Assembly: GCF_019504385.1 (NCBI RefSeq)
Contig: NZ_CP080590.1
Coordinates: 1,406,001 to 1,470,000, forward strand
DNA from: Devosia salina
GTDB lineage: Bacteria; Pseudomonadota; Alphaproteobacteria; Rhizobiales; Devosiaceae
Length of the DNA stretch: 64,000 nucleotides
Direction of reading: 5' to 3'
Shown here: in pieces, positions 8,647-17,115 of the stretch
Layout of the letters: every line of letters starts with the position of its first letter
Numbering within the stretch: position 1 is the stretch's first letter
Made by a program: the position numbers and the translations under genes
The notes under the pieces: generated by a model
What the model was told of the DNA's origin: nothing
The model's database searches: none
The model's input: the letters and a program-made list of their open reading frames with translations, nothing else

Positions 8647-9789
8647 ATGGCCAAGACCTATGGCGTCGGCATCATGGGTGCCGGCAATATTTCTGCCGCC
8701 TATCTCCGGCTCGCGCCGCTGTTCAAGGGTCTCGAAGTGCGGGCGGTGGCGGATATCCGCCCCGAAGCCGCCAAGCTGCGCGCCGAGGAATTCGGCGTCG
8801 CCGCCCAGACGCCCGATGAACTGCTCAAGAACAGCGAGCTCGATGTCATCGTCAATCTGACGATCCCCTCGACGCATTATCAGGTGTCGATGGACATCGT
8901 CTCGGCCGGCAAGCACTCCTATTCGGAAAAGCCCTTTGTGCTCTCCGTCGAAGAAGGCCTCGCCCTCAAGAAAGCTGCGGACGAGCGTGGCCTTAAGGTC
9001 GGCTCGGCTCCGGACACGTTCCTTGGTGGTGCACACCAGCAGGCGCGCGAGATCATCGACTCGGGCAAGCTGGGCAAGATCATGAGCGGCACCACTCATG
9101 TGATGAGCCGCGGCATGGAGCACTGGCATCCAAATCCAGACTTCTTCTTCCAGCCCGGCGGCGGCCCGATCCTCGATCTCGGCCCATATTACATCACCGA
9201 TCTGGTGCACCTGCTCGGCCCGGTGAAGCGCCTCTCGGCCTTCACCAACATGGCCCGGACCGAACGCATCGTCAGTGCCGAAGGCCCCTATAAGGGCAGC
9301 GTCATCAAGGTCGGTACCCCGACGACCATCCATGGCGTGCTCGAATTCCACTCGGGCGCCATCGTCACCATCGGCGCCAGCTGGGACGTGGCCGCGCATG
9401 GCCACCACAATATCGAGCTCTATGGCACCGACGGATCGATCTTCGTGCCCGATCCGAACTTCTTCGGCGGTGACCTGGTCACGACCGGCATCGAAGGTAT
9501 CCGCACGCCGGTATCGCCGTGGGACCACCCGTTCGGCAAGCCGAACCAGGACCTCGACAAGGACAATCCGCGCGCCAATTATCGCTGTGCCGGCCTTGCA
9601 GACATGATGCTCTCGATCGAGAGCGGCCAGACGGCCCGCTGCGGCCTGGATGTGGCGCTGCATGTCGTCGAAGTCATGACCGGGCTGCTCAAGGCGGGCG
9701 AGACCGGCCAGGTGCTGACGCTCACCACGACCTGCGAGCGTCCTCGCGCCCTCGGTATCGACGAGGCCAGGGCTCTGCTGCGGGCCTGA
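8647..9789 (+). CDS. Gfo/Idh/MocA-family NAD(P)-dependent oxidoreductase 1
   Basis: This 380-residue protein has an N-terminal Rossmann fold (G-I-M-G-A-G-N-I near residue 8) and the family's catalytic E-K-P at 94-96. The C-terminal alpha/beta domain carries the D-L-G-P-Y-Y segment at 177. Members oxidise or reduce a sugar hydroxyl or ketone using a tightly held NAD(P). Its start has a GGAG inside the end of the preceding TIM-barrel gene, so the two are translationally linked. It is one of two such enzymes in the cluster; one could introduce a 3-keto group and the other remove it, but which does what is not decidable from sequence. Confidence 0.88.
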   Translation: MAKTYGVGIMGAGNISAAYLRLAPLFKGLEVRAVADIRPEAAKLRAEEFGVAAQTPDELLKNSELDVIVNLTIPSTHYQVSMDIVSAGKHSYSEKPFVLSVEEGLALKKAADERGLKVGSAPDTFLGGAHQQAREIIDSGKLGKIMSGTTHVMSRGMEHWHPNPDFFFQPGGGPILDLGPYYITDLVHLLGPVKRLSAFTNMARTERIVSAEGPYKGSVIKVGTPTTIHGVLEFHSGAIVTIGASWDVAAHGHHNIELYGTDGSIFVPDPNFFGGDLVTTGIEGIRTPVSPWDHPFGKPNQDLDKDNPRANYRCAGLADMMLSIESGQTARCGLDVALHVVEVMTGLLKAGETGQVLTLTTTCERPRALGIDEARALLRA

Positions 9790-9958
9790 CGAACGTACAT
9801 CATTGACAGGCGATATTGGCCGGTCAAGATTATCGTCTGACATGTCAGGGCGGCGAGTGATCGCCGCCCCTCACATATGCGGGAACGCAACCCGCAAACT
9901 GACAAGACTGGGAATGCCCCGGCTATGCGGTGCTCGGGGCGGCAAGAGGAGAGACCCC

Positions 9959-11017
9959 ATGGCCACCACGATCAAAGGCCCCGCTATTTTTCTGGCGCAG
10001 TTTGCCGGCGACAAGGCGCCCTTCGACAATCTCGACAATATCTGCAAATGGGCTGCAGGCCTGGGTTACAAGGGCGTGCAGATCCCGACCTGGGTGTCCA
10101 GCTTCATCGATCTGGAGAAGGCCGCGAATTCAAAGGCTTATGCCGACGAGATCAAGGGCGTGGTGAATTCCCACGGTCTCGAGATCACCGAACTGTCGAC
10201 GCATTTGCAGGGCCAGCTGGTCGCCGTCCATCCCGCCTATGATACGGCCTTCGATGGCTTTGCGCCGGCTTCCGTCCATGGCAATCCCAAGGCCCGCCAG
10301 GAATGGGCTGTCCAGACCATGATGAACGCCGCCAAGGCTTCGCAGAATCTCGGCCTCAATGCGCATGCGACCTTTTCGGGCGCGCTGGCCTGGCCCTATC
10401 TCTATCCCTGGCCACAGCGCCCCGCCGGGCTGGTCGAAGAGGCCTTCGACGAGTTGGCCCGCCGCTGGACGCCGATCCTCAACGCCTTCGACGAGGCGGG
10501 CGTCGACGTCTGCTACGAAATTCACCCCGGCGAAGACCTGCATGATGGCGTCTCCTACGAGATGTTCCTCGATCGCGTGAAGAACCATCCGCGCGCCAAT
10601 CTGCTCTATGATCCGAGCCACTTCGTGCTGCAGCAGCTCGATTATCTCGACTACATCGACATCTACAAGGATCGCATCAAGGCCTTCCACGTGAAGGACG
10701 CCGAGTTCAATCCGACGGGTCGTCAGGGCGTTTATGGCGGCTTCCAGAGCTGGGTGAACCGGGCAGGGCGCTTCCGTTCCATCGGCGACGGCCAGGTGGA
10801 CTTCCCGGCGATCTTTGCCAAGATGGCCGCCAATGATTTCCAGGGTTGGGCCGTGCTCGAATGGGAGTGCGCCCTCAAGCATCCGGAGGATGGCGCGCGC
10901 GAGGGTGCCGAGCTGATCCAGAGCTACATCATCCGTGTCACCGAAAAGGCCTTTGACGATTTCGCCAGTGGCGGCACCGACAAGGCAGCCAATCGCAAGA
11001 TGCTGGGTCTGTCGTAA
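9959..11017 (+). CDS. Sugar phosphate isomerase/epimerase-like TIM barrel, long form
   Basis: This 352-residue member of the AP2Ec/xylose-isomerase-like superfamily is about 100 residues longer than the copy at 7895. Likely metal ligands are E187 (C-Y-E-I-H-P-G-E-D), D218 (Y-D-P-S-H), H244 (F-H-V-K-D) and E301 (V-L-E-W-E). The Y-E-I-H-P-G-E-D and Y-D-P-S-H motifs are typical of family members encoded beside Gfo/Idh/MocA dehydrogenases. The ATG at 9959 is preceded by AGAGGAGAG; the frame is open back to 9803 but without conserved sequence. The 170-base gap before it may hold a second promoter. Confidence 0.87.
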   Translation: MATTIKGPAIFLAQFAGDKAPFDNLDNICKWAAGLGYKGVQIPTWVSSFIDLEKAANSKAYADEIKGVVNSHGLEITELSTHLQGQLVAVHPAYDTAFDGFAPASVHGNPKARQEWAVQTMMNAAKASQNLGLNAHATFSGALAWPYLYPWPQRPAGLVEEAFDELARRWTPILNAFDEAGVDVCYEIHPGEDLHDGVSYEMFLDRVKNHPRANLLYDPSHFVLQQLDYLDYIDIYKDRIKAFHVKDAEFNPTGRQGVYGGFQSWVNRAGRFRSIGDGQVDFPAIFAKMAANDFQGWAVLEWECALKHPEDGAREGAELIQSYIIRVTEKAFDDFASGGTDKAANRKMLGLS

Positions 11018-11129
11018 CATCGGAAATCAGCTGCGTCGTCATTGCCCCGCCTGATCGGGCATTCTATGGACCACCCGGTCGGACCGGGTGGTCCCGACGC
11101 GGAAGACATCGCGGAACAGGGAGAGAAAA

Positions 11130-12281
11130 ATGGCTGAGAACGGCGCAAAGCGCATTCGCCTGGGCATGGTCGGCGGCGGCACGGGAGCCTTTATCGGCTA
11201 TGTGCACCGCGTCGCGGCCCGCATCGATGGTGACTACGAACTGGTAGCGGGCGCCCTGTCGTCGCGGCCGGAAGTGGCCAGGGAGTCCGGTCGGAACCTG
11301 GGCCTCGCCGACGATCGCATCTACACCTCCTATGAGGAGATGGCCAAGGCCGAAGCCGCCCGCCCGGATGGCATTCAGGCGGTCTCGATCGTGACGCCCA
11401 ACCATATGCATTTCGGGCCCACCAAGGCCTTTCTCGAGGCGGGTATTCACGTGATCTGCGACAAGCCGATCACCTCCACCCTGGAAGACGCGCGCAAGCT
11501 GGCAGAAATTAAGCCGGCCAAGGGCGCGAAATTCCTGCTCACCCACAACTATACCGGCTATCCCCTTATCCGTCAGGCCCGCGAACTGGTCGCCTCCGGC
11601 GCCCTGGGCAAGATTCGGGTCGTCCAGGCCGAGTATGCGCAGGACTGGCTTACCGAGGCCGCCGATGAAGGCAATAAGCAGGCAGCCTGGCGCACCGATC
11701 CGGCCCGCTCCGGCGCCGGCGGCTGCATCGGCGATATCGGCACCCATGCCTATAACCTCGCCCGCTTCGTCACCGGCCTTAGGACCGAGGCCGTCTCGGC
11801 CGATCTCACGGCCTTCGTTCCGGGCCGCCAGCTCGACGACAATGTCCACATCATGCTGCGCTTCGAGGGTGGAGCCAAGGGCATGCTCTGGGCCAGCCAG
11901 GTTGCCGTGGGCAAGGAAAATGGCCTGCAGCTGCGCGTCTATGGCGACAAGGGCGGGCTCGAATGGAGCCAGGAAAATCCGAACTACATGTGGTTCACCG
12001 AGTTCGGCAAGCCGCGCCAGTTGATCACCCGTGGCGGATCGATTTCCGTGCCGCCTGCGGCATCCATGAATGTCCGCATTCCCGCTGGACACCCCGAAGG
12101 CTATCTCGAAGCCTTCGCCACGCTGTACAGCCAGTTTGCCGCCGTGATCCGGGGCGAGGGTGCAGACTACGAAAGCCTGCTGCCGACGATGGCCGATGGC
12201 ATCGAGGGGATGCAGTTCATCACCGCTTCGGTCAAGTCCAGCCAGAATGACAGCAAGTGGACCCGCTTCGCTGACGTTTGA
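11130..12281 (+). CDS. Gfo/Idh/MocA-family NAD(P)-dependent oxidoreductase 2
   Basis: This 383-residue protein starts its Rossmann fold with M-V-G-G-G-T-G-A-F-I-G (residues 13-23). It has D-K-P at 111-113 in place of the more common E-K-P, and G-D-I-G-T-H at 201-206, with D202 and H206 in the positions usually used for catalysis and substrate binding. It is clearly distinct from the oxidoreductase at 8647, so the two are unlikely to be redundant. AACAGGGAGAG precedes the ATG. It is the last gene of the catabolic cluster and ends at a GC-rich hairpin facing the convergent TraB/GumN gene. Confidence 0.88.
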   Translation: MAENGAKRIRLGMVGGGTGAFIGYVHRVAARIDGDYELVAGALSSRPEVARESGRNLGLADDRIYTSYEEMAKAEAARPDGIQAVSIVTPNHMHFGPTKAFLEAGIHVICDKPITSTLEDARKLAEIKPAKGAKFLLTHNYTGYPLIRQARELVASGALGKIRVVQAEYAQDWLTEAADEGNKQAAWRTDPARSGAGGCIGDIGTHAYNLARFVTGLRTEAVSADLTAFVPGRQLDDNVHIMLRFEGGAKGMLWASQVAVGKENGLQLRVYGDKGGLEWSQENPNYMWFTEFGKPRQLITRGGSISVPPAASMNVRIPAGHPEGYLEAFATLYSQFAAVIRGEGADYESLLPTMADGIEGMQFITASVKSSQNDSKWTRFADV

Positions 12282-12300
12282 GCACTGACCGGGATTTCAC

Positions 12301-12324
12301 GGCCGGCGGCGCAAGCTGCCGGCC
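12301..12324. terminator. GC-rich stem-loop between convergent genes
   Basis: Arms 12301-12310 and 12315-12324 form a 10-bp stem (one G-T pair) with loop GCAA. It lies exactly between the stops of the convergent oxidoreductase and TraB/GumN genes. No T-tract follows on either strand, so termination efficiency is uncertain. Confidence 0.45.
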
Positions 12325-12326
12325 TG

Positions 12327-13190
12327 CTACTGAACGCGGTTGCTGATATAGCCGCGCGTTTCGAGCAGTCTGACCACGCTGCTCGTGCCCGTCAGATGAG
12401 CGGCGCCCACAACGATCAGCGCGTTTTCATTGCGCTCCAGCATGGCGTCGATCTGATCCACCCAATTGGCGTTGCGCAGGTCGATAAGCCGGTCGACCAT
12501 GCCCTGGTCGAAGTCCCCCATCTGCTCGGTAAACAGCGCACCCAATTCCTCGGGTTGACCGGCCGCCCAGGCATTGACCAGGGCGTCGAGATCCGTCTGC
12601 ATCGCGCCGAGCGTGTCCAGCGTGGCCTCGAGCATGCCGATCTGCTCCTCGAGACTCCCGCCCGCCAGAAAGTCGAGCTGCTGCTCGGGCGTCTCGAGAT
12701 ATGCCTGCCGGCCACCCGGAACCTGGGCGGAAATCACTGCTTCGACACCCAGCGCCGCTTCATAGCCGGAATCCAGCATCGGGCCGGACGATAGCGTCAT
12801 GGCCGCCATCCAGGGGCGCATGGTCAGGAGTGCGGCCATGGGGATTCCATAGCTTTCGGCAGCCTCGCGCACCCGATCGGTCAATTCGGGGCCGATGACA
12901 TCGCTCAGCAATTGGCCGTCCTTGTTGAAGCCGACTTCGAAGGTCAGGGCGGTGATTCTCACTTGTGCTTCCGCGCTGAGATCGGTCTCGAAATAGACTC
13001 TGTCGGCCTTGTCGATTGCCTTGTCCAGCGTCGTGCTGCGCCAGTTCGTTTCCGGACTGAGCAGGTGCACGGACCCGAAGAGCCAGACGGAACTGTCGGC
13101 GTCACGCACCTGCCAAAGGGCCGGGGCAGCCATGCAGGCGATCGCGGAAAGCGTCCACGCCAACGCGCCCAGGGCCAGACGAGATTTCAT
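12327..13190 (-). CDS. TraB/GumN family protein
   Basis: This 287-residue exported protein has a signal peptide (about residues 1-22, ending C-M-A-A). It carries the two family GxxH-type motifs, W-L-F-G-S-V-H-L-L near 36-44 and V-V-G-A-A-H-L-T-G near the C-terminus, plus a conserved E-T-D near residue 70. These pair as putative metal ligands in the TraB/Tiki/GumN fold, which includes proteases acting outside the cytoplasm. Its substrate here is unknown. The ATG at 13190 begins the signal peptide. It lies downstream of, and in the same direction as, the NDUFS4-type gene, but a strong terminator separates them. Confidence 0.85.
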   Translation of the reverse strand: MKSRLALGALAWTLSAIACMAAPALWQVRDADSSVWLFGSVHLLSPETNWRSTTLDKAIDKADRVYFETDLSAEAQVRITALTFEVGFNKDGQLLSDVIGPELTDRVREAAESYGIPMAALLTMRPWMAAMTLSSGPMLDSGYEAALGVEAVISAQVPGGRQAYLETPEQQLDFLAGGSLEEQIGMLEATLDTLGAMQTDLDALVNAWAAGQPEELGALFTEQMGDFDQGMVDRLIDLRNANWVDQIDAMLERNENALIVVGAAHLTGTSSVVRLLETRGYISNRVQ

Positions 13191-13230
13191 GGATGTGGCT
13201 CCGATCGGTTCGAGCCAAACCTAGCGCAGA

Positions 13231-13262
13231 AAAACAAAGCGCCGCAATCTCTTGCGGCGCTT
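13231..13262 (-). terminator. Rho-independent terminator of the NDUFS4-type gene
   Basis: Read on the minus strand, arms 13262-13252 and 13247-13237 form a perfect 11-bp stem with a 4-base loop, followed by TTTGTTTTT. It lies 27 bases after the end of the gene at 13289. Confidence 0.85.
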
Positions 13263-13288
13263 GATGGAATCTATTCGAGAGCTCGATC

Positions 13289-13594
13289 TCAGTGCGTCCA
13301 GGGCGTCTTGCGATCCGAGCGGAAATTGTCCGGATAGCTGACCCGCTTGGGGGTCGGCTCATGCGCCGGCTGCACCGAATAGGGGATGCCGTTGCGCTGT
13401 GCATAGGCCTCGGCTTCTTCCAGGGTCGCGAAGGACAGCCTGATCTGCTGTGCCATGTCGGAACTGCTGGTATAGCCCATCAGCGGATCGATGCTGCGGG
13501 GCGCCGTCGCCTCATGCACCAGCACCCATTGCTTGGACTTGCCTTTGCCGGACTGCATGGCATTGCGGGCGGGGCGATAGATGCGGGCAGTCAT
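13289..13594 (-). CDS. NDUFS4-family NADH dehydrogenase accessory subunit (ETC complex I subunit)
   Basis: This 101-residue protein matches the alphaproteobacterial counterpart of the mitochondrial 18-kDa complex I subunit NDUFS4. It starts M-T-A-R-I-Y-R-P-A-R-N-A-M-Q-S-G, has the central W-V-L-V-H-E and D-P-L-M-G-Y-T-S-S-D-M-Q-like segments, and ends with P-K-R-V-S-Y-P-D-N-F and W-T-H. It is a peripheral-arm subunit near the NADH-oxidising module. It stands alone, outside the nuo operon, which is usual. Its own terminator follows. Confidence 0.92.
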   Translation of the reverse strand: MTARIYRPARNAMQSGKGKSKQWVLVHEATAPRSIDPLMGYTSSSDMAQQIRLSFATLEEAEAYAQRNGIPYSVQPAHEPTPKRVSYPDNFRSDRKTPWTH

Positions 13595-13683
13595 GCAAAG
13601 TCCTCAACACGATGCACAGCATCGGACCGAAAAGTGCAACGCGGTTTTCGGGCGATCCGATGCGCCAGGAATATCGATGCGAT

Positions 13684-13760
13684 TGGTCGGAGTACAAAGA
13701 TTCGAACTTTGGACCCCCGGTTCCCAAAACCGGTGCTCTACCAGGCTGAGCTACACTCCG
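13684..13760 (-). tRNA. tRNA-Pro (anticodon TGG)
   Basis: On the minus strand CGGAGTG pairs with TACTCCG at the acceptor (one non-Watson-Crick pair). The D-arm is GCTC/GAGC, the anticodon stem CCGGT/ACCGG encloses loop TTTGGGA (anticodon TGG), and the T-arm contains TTCGAAT. A73 and the 3' CCA are encoded. Length is 77 nt. Confidence 0.96.
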
Positions 13761-13863
13761 AAATCGCGCCTTTCCGTTAGCCTGTTCAGCGGCAAAGGGC
13801 AAGGCCACTTGCAGCTTTGCCAACGACTTGACGAGCGCGAGGCAGACGGAGGACAAGACTGCC

Positions 13864-14601
13864 ATGTTCGATCTCCAAAAGCCGTGGCCGCTTGGCCTTG
13901 ATCGCCGGTCGTGGCCGCTCTTCCTGGTTTCGATCCTCGTCATACTGGCCCTGTTGGCCATGACTGACGTGGCGCTGTCCCGCGGAGCGATCGGCTGGCC
14001 GGACGCCTGGCGCGCGCCATTTTTCTTCATCACCGATTATGGCCTGTCCGATTGGGTGCTGATTCCCAGCCTCGTGCTGATGATATTGCTGCGCCTGGCC
14101 ATGTTTCCCCTGCGCGGCGTCTGGCGCCAGGCCACCGGCGAACTGGCCCTCGTCATGACGTTCATCTTTCTGGGCGTTGGCGTGCCCGGGCTTCTGACCA
14201 ATCTGCTCAAGCGGCTCGTCGGGCGCGGCCGCCCCACCGAATTCGACGTGTCGGGCGCCTTTTCCTTTCACAATCTCATCAACGATTGGACATTCCAGAG
14301 CTTTCCCAGCGGCCATTCGGCCACCGCGACCGCCATGGCCTTTGTCTTCGGCTTCCTCTGGCCGCCGCTGTTTCCGATTCTGCTTGTGGTTGGTGTCGTC
14401 GTCGCCCTGTCGCGCGTCCCCGTCGGCATGCACTATCCCACCGACGTCTTCGCCGGCGTCGTGGTGGGTATGCTGGGAGCCTATCTGGTGCGCAATGTGT
14501 TTGCCCGCCGGAACTGGCTGTTCGCACAACGGCCCGACGGCCGCATGGTGCTCAAGCCGCTTGCCGGCCTGCGTCAGCTGCTTCAGCGCGATCGGGCATA
14601 G
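13864..14601 (+). CDS. PAP2-family membrane phosphatase (lipid phosphatase or undecaprenyl-PP phosphatase-like)
   Basis: This 245-residue protein has about five or six membrane helices and the three PAP2 signature motifs: K-R-L-V-G-R-G-R-P (116-124), P-S-G-H-S (148-152), and S-R-V-P-V-G-M-H-Y-P-T-D (183-194) with the catalytic histidine H190. It should dephosphorylate a lipid phosphate at the outer face of the inner membrane; undecaprenyl pyrophosphate or phosphatidylglycerol phosphate are typical substrates. GGAGGA lies 11 bases before the ATG at 13864; an upstream TTG is less likely. Its 3' end overlaps the convergent metC by 19 bases. Confidence 0.88.
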   Translation: MFDLQKPWPLGLDRRSWPLFLVSILVILALLAMTDVALSRGAIGWPDAWRAPFFFITDYGLSDWVLIPSLVLMILLRLAMFPLRGVWRQATGELALVMTFIFLGVGVPGLLTNLLKRLVGRGRPTEFDVSGAFSFHNLINDWTFQSFPSGHSATATAMAFVFGFLWPPLFPILLVVGVVVALSRVPVGMHYPTDVFAGVVVGMLGAYLVRNVFARRNWLFAQRPDGRMVLKPLAGLRQLLQRDRA

Positions 14602-15770
14602 CGGTCAAGGGCAGCCTGCAGGTCGGATTTGAGATCGTCGACACCTTCCAGCCCGATATGCAGTCGGAAGAGGTTGCCCGTCTCGCTCCAGGGCACCACC
14701 GTCCGGGCCTTGGATATGGTGACGGGCAGGCAGAGGCTCTCATAGCCGCCCCAGGAATAGCCCATGGTGAAAAGCTGCAGATGGTCGACAAAGGCCGCCA
14801 CTGCAGCCCGGGGCGCCGGCTTGAGGACAAAGCCGAAAAGGCTGCCCGACCCGGTGAAGTCCCGCTTCCACAGCTCATGGTCCGGGTGGCTGGGCAGGGC
14901 AGGGTGGAGCACCGCAGTCACTTCGTCCTGCTGTTCCAGCCAGCGGGCGATTTCGAGCGCTCTGTGCTGGTGTTCCTGCATGCGGATGGCCAGTGTCCGA
15001 AGGCCGCGCGCCACCAGATAGGCGTCGTCCCCCGATGTGAAGAACCCCAAAAGCGTCCGCACGCGCTCGACATCGGCCCAGGCCGCCTCGGTGGCCGAAA
15101 TGGTGCCGGCGAAGGCGTCCGAATGGCCCACGAACATCTTGGTTCCGGCATGCACGACGAGGTCGGCACCCAGCGCCAGCGGTTTGTGATAGAGTGGGCT
15201 TGCCCAGCTATTGTCCACGATCAGGCGGGCGCCGCCCTCATGGGCCGCGGCCGCCAGGGCGGGGATGTCCTGGATTTCGAAAGTCAGCGAGCCCGGGCTT
15301 TCGGCGAGGACCGCACGCGTATTGGGCAACATCACTTCTCTTAGCCCCGACCCGATCCGCGGATCATAGTAGCGAACGCTGACCCCCATGCGCTCGAGGA
15401 AGCCATCGGCGAACTTCCGGCCGGGCTCGTAGGCGCTGTCGGTGATCAGGACGTCGTCGCCGGCCTTGAGGCAGGACATCAGCGCTATGGTGATCGCCGC
15501 CAGGCCCGAGGGCACCAGCTTGGTGCGAAAGCCGCCTTCGAGCGCGTTCACCACCGATTCGACCGAGGCCGTCGTCGGGTTGCCAGCGCGCCCATAGAGA
15601 TAGGGCTGGGCCTGCGCCTCGAGGTCGGCGAGCGTTTTGAACAACACTGTTGAGCCACGATAGACCGGCGTATTCACGAAGCCGAACTGATCGTCCGGGG
15701 TGCGCCCGGCATGCGTGAGCAACGTTTCCACTGAGTGAAAGGAGGGACTTTCCGGGGAATGGTCGGACAT
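14583..15770 (-). CDS. metC: Cystathionine beta-lyase
   Basis: This 395-residue PLP enzyme of the Cys/Met metabolism family cleaves cystathionine to homocysteine, pyruvate and ammonia in methionine synthesis. The PLP lysine is K211 in V-H-A-G-T-K. Other visible motifs are Y-G-R-A-G-N-P-T (PLP phosphate contact from the partner subunit), S-G-L-A-A-I and D-N-S-W-A-S-P. The D-N-S-W signature and length favour beta-lyase over gamma-synthase. The ATG at 15770 begins the usual N-terminus. A hairpin with a T-run on the same strand lies 45-70 bases upstream, inside the likely leader. A related lyase of the family cannot be excluded. Confidence 0.87.
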   Translation of the reverse strand: MSDHSPESPSFHSVETLLTHAGRTPDDQFGFVNTPVYRGSTVLFKTLADLEAQAQPYLYGRAGNPTTASVESVVNALEGGFRTKLVPSGLAAITIALMSCLKAGDDVLITDSAYEPGRKFADGFLERMGVSVRYYDPRIGSGLREVMLPNTRAVLAESPGSLTFEIQDIPALAAAAHEGGARLIVDNSWASPLYHKPLALGADLVVHAGTKMFVGHSDAFAGTISATEAAWADVERVRTLLGFFTSGDDAYLVARGLRTLAIRMQEHQHRALEIARWLEQQDEVTAVLHPALPSHPDHELWKRDFTGSGSLFGFVLKPAPRAAVAAFVDHLQLFTMGYSWGGYESLCLPVTISKARTVVPWSETGNLFRLHIGLEGVDDLKSDLQAALDRYARSR

Positions 15771-15814
15771 GATCGATAACTGCTCAAAAACGGTTCAGGT
15801 TCGGGCGCTTGGCT

Positions 15815-15839
15815 AAAAAAGAGACAGTCTCACTGCCTC
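15815..15839 (-). terminator. Terminator-like hairpin in the metC upstream region
   Basis: Read on the minus strand, arms 15839-15832 and 15828-15821 form an 8-bp stem (one G-T pair) with a 3-base loop, followed by six T residues. No minus-strand gene lies upstream, so it either sits in the metC leader as an attenuator or blocks antisense transcription from the aap side. Confidence 0.5.
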
Positions 15840-15855
15840 ATCGCGGCTTCTGCCC

Positions 15856-15884
15856 TTGACGTTGCGGACAATAGAAGGTTGCAT
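15856..15884 (+). promoter_or_regulatory. Weak candidate promoter of the aap operon
   Basis: TTGACG (15856-15861) is followed after 17 bases by TTGCAT. The -10 match is poor. A leader hairpin ACCACC-N7-GGTGGT (15901-15919) follows before the aapJ start. Confidence 0.3.
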
Positions 15885-15987
15885 GCTTAGCAGCATCCAA
15901 ACCACCAGACAAAGGTGGTGGTGCTCTCGGGGTCGCGGGAAAATGGTCGGCTCCGAAACACAGGGTCAGGAAACAAAAGGCAAATAA

Positions 15988-17004
15988 ATGCAAAAAGCGC
16001 TCGTATCGATCGCAATCGCGGCCTCGCTGGGCCTCGGCGCGACGGCAGCAAATGCGGCCATTCTCGACGACGTCAAGGCCAAGGGCTATGTGCAGTGCGG
16101 TGTTACCGGTGGTGTTCCGGGTTTCTCCGCTCCCGATTCCAACAATGTGTGGACCGGGCTTGAAGTGGACTATTGCCGCGCACTTGCTGCAGCCATCTTC
16201 AAGGACGCCGACGCCGTCCGTTACACCTCGCTGACCAGCCAGGAGCGTTTCACCGCTCTGTCCGCCGGCGAAATCGACGTCCTTTCGCGCACCACTACCT
16301 GGACCATGAGCCGTGACACGCAGCTGGGCATCAGCTTCGTCGGCACCATGTTCTATGACGGCCAGGGCTTCATGGTCCGCAAGGAAGATGGCATCGAATC
16401 CGCGCTCGACCTGAGCGGCGCCGCCATCTGTATCGAATCCGGCACCACCACCGAACTGAACGCTGCTGACTACTTTGCCGCCAACGGCATGGAGTTCAAC
16501 ACCGTTGTGTTCGTGGACCAGGACGAAGTCGTGAAGGCCTATGAAGACGGCCGTTGCGACGTCTACACCACTGACTCCTCGGCCCTGGCTGCTGAACGTT
16601 CCAAGTTCGCCAATCCGGCCGACCACGTCATCCTGCCCGAAATCATCTCCAAGGAACCCCTTGGCCCGGTGGTTCGCGCTGGCGATACCCAGTGGTTCAA
16701 CATCGCCCGCTGGACCTATTTCGCGCTTCTCGAAGCTGAAGAACTCGGCGTGACCTCGGCCAATGTCGACGAGATGCTCGGTTCCGATAACCCCGCCATC
16801 AAGCGCCTGCTCGGTGTTGAAGGCGAATTCGGCGCGCCGCTCGGCATCGACAATGACTGGGCCTACCAGATCATCAAGCTGGTCGGTAACTATGCCGAAT
16901 CCTATGAGCGCAATGTCGGCCCGGATACGCCGATCGGCCTCGAACGTGGTTTGAATGCCCTGTGGAAAGACGGCGGCATCCAGTACGCCCCGCCGATCCG
17001 CTAA
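15988..17004 (+). CDS. aapJ: General L-amino-acid ABC transporter, substrate-binding protein
   Basis: This 338-residue periplasmic protein has a signal peptide ending A-N-A at residue 23, then A-I-L-D-D-V-K-A-K-G. It matches the AapJ/BztA group: G-L-E-V-D-Y-C-R-A-L-A-A-A-I, S-R-T-T-T-W-T at 100-106, S-G-T-T-T-E-L at 151-157, D196 in T-T-D-S-S, and the C-terminal G-L-N-A-L-W-K-D-G-G-I-Q-Y-A-P-P-I-R. Two cysteines (C148 and C190) probably form the conserved disulfide. It delivers a broad range of L-amino acids, often glutamate and other polar ones, to AapQM. The following stem-loop probably sets its excess over the permeases. Confidence 0.93.
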   Translation: MQKALVSIAIAASLGLGATAANAAILDDVKAKGYVQCGVTGGVPGFSAPDSNNVWTGLEVDYCRALAAAIFKDADAVRYTSLTSQERFTALSAGEIDVLSRTTTWTMSRDTQLGISFVGTMFYDGQGFMVRKEDGIESALDLSGAAICIESGTTTELNAADYFAANGMEFNTVVFVDQDEVVKAYEDGRCDVYTTDSSALAAERSKFANPADHVILPEIISKEPLGPVVRAGDTQWFNIARWTYFALLEAEELGVTSANVDEMLGSDNPAIKRLLGVEGEFGAPLGIDNDWAYQIIKLVGNYAESYERNVGPDTPIGLERGLNALWKDGGIQYAPPIR

Positions 17005-17017
17005 GCTGATCAAATTG

Positions 17018-17046
17018 GTCGGGCGCTCCCTTGTGGGGCGCCCGAC
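17018..17046 (+). other. Intercistronic stem-loop between aapJ and aapQ
   Basis: Arms 17018-17026 and 17038-17046 form a perfect 9-bp GC-rich stem with an 11-base loop. It lies 14 bases after the aapJ stop and 70 bases before aapQ. No full T-run follows, so it is more likely an mRNA-stabilising or partial-termination structure. Confidence 0.55.
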
Positions 17047-17115
17047 TGTTTGCTCCGTCGACTGTCACGCCAATGGGTGTGCAGATGACGCGTTGCGGCC
17101 GAGGGACAGCCACAC

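Noticed and set aside
15771..15987. SAM-II-type riboswitch upstream of metC
   Set aside because: The conserved SAM-II core was looked for on the metC strand and not found; only a hairpin with T-run is present.
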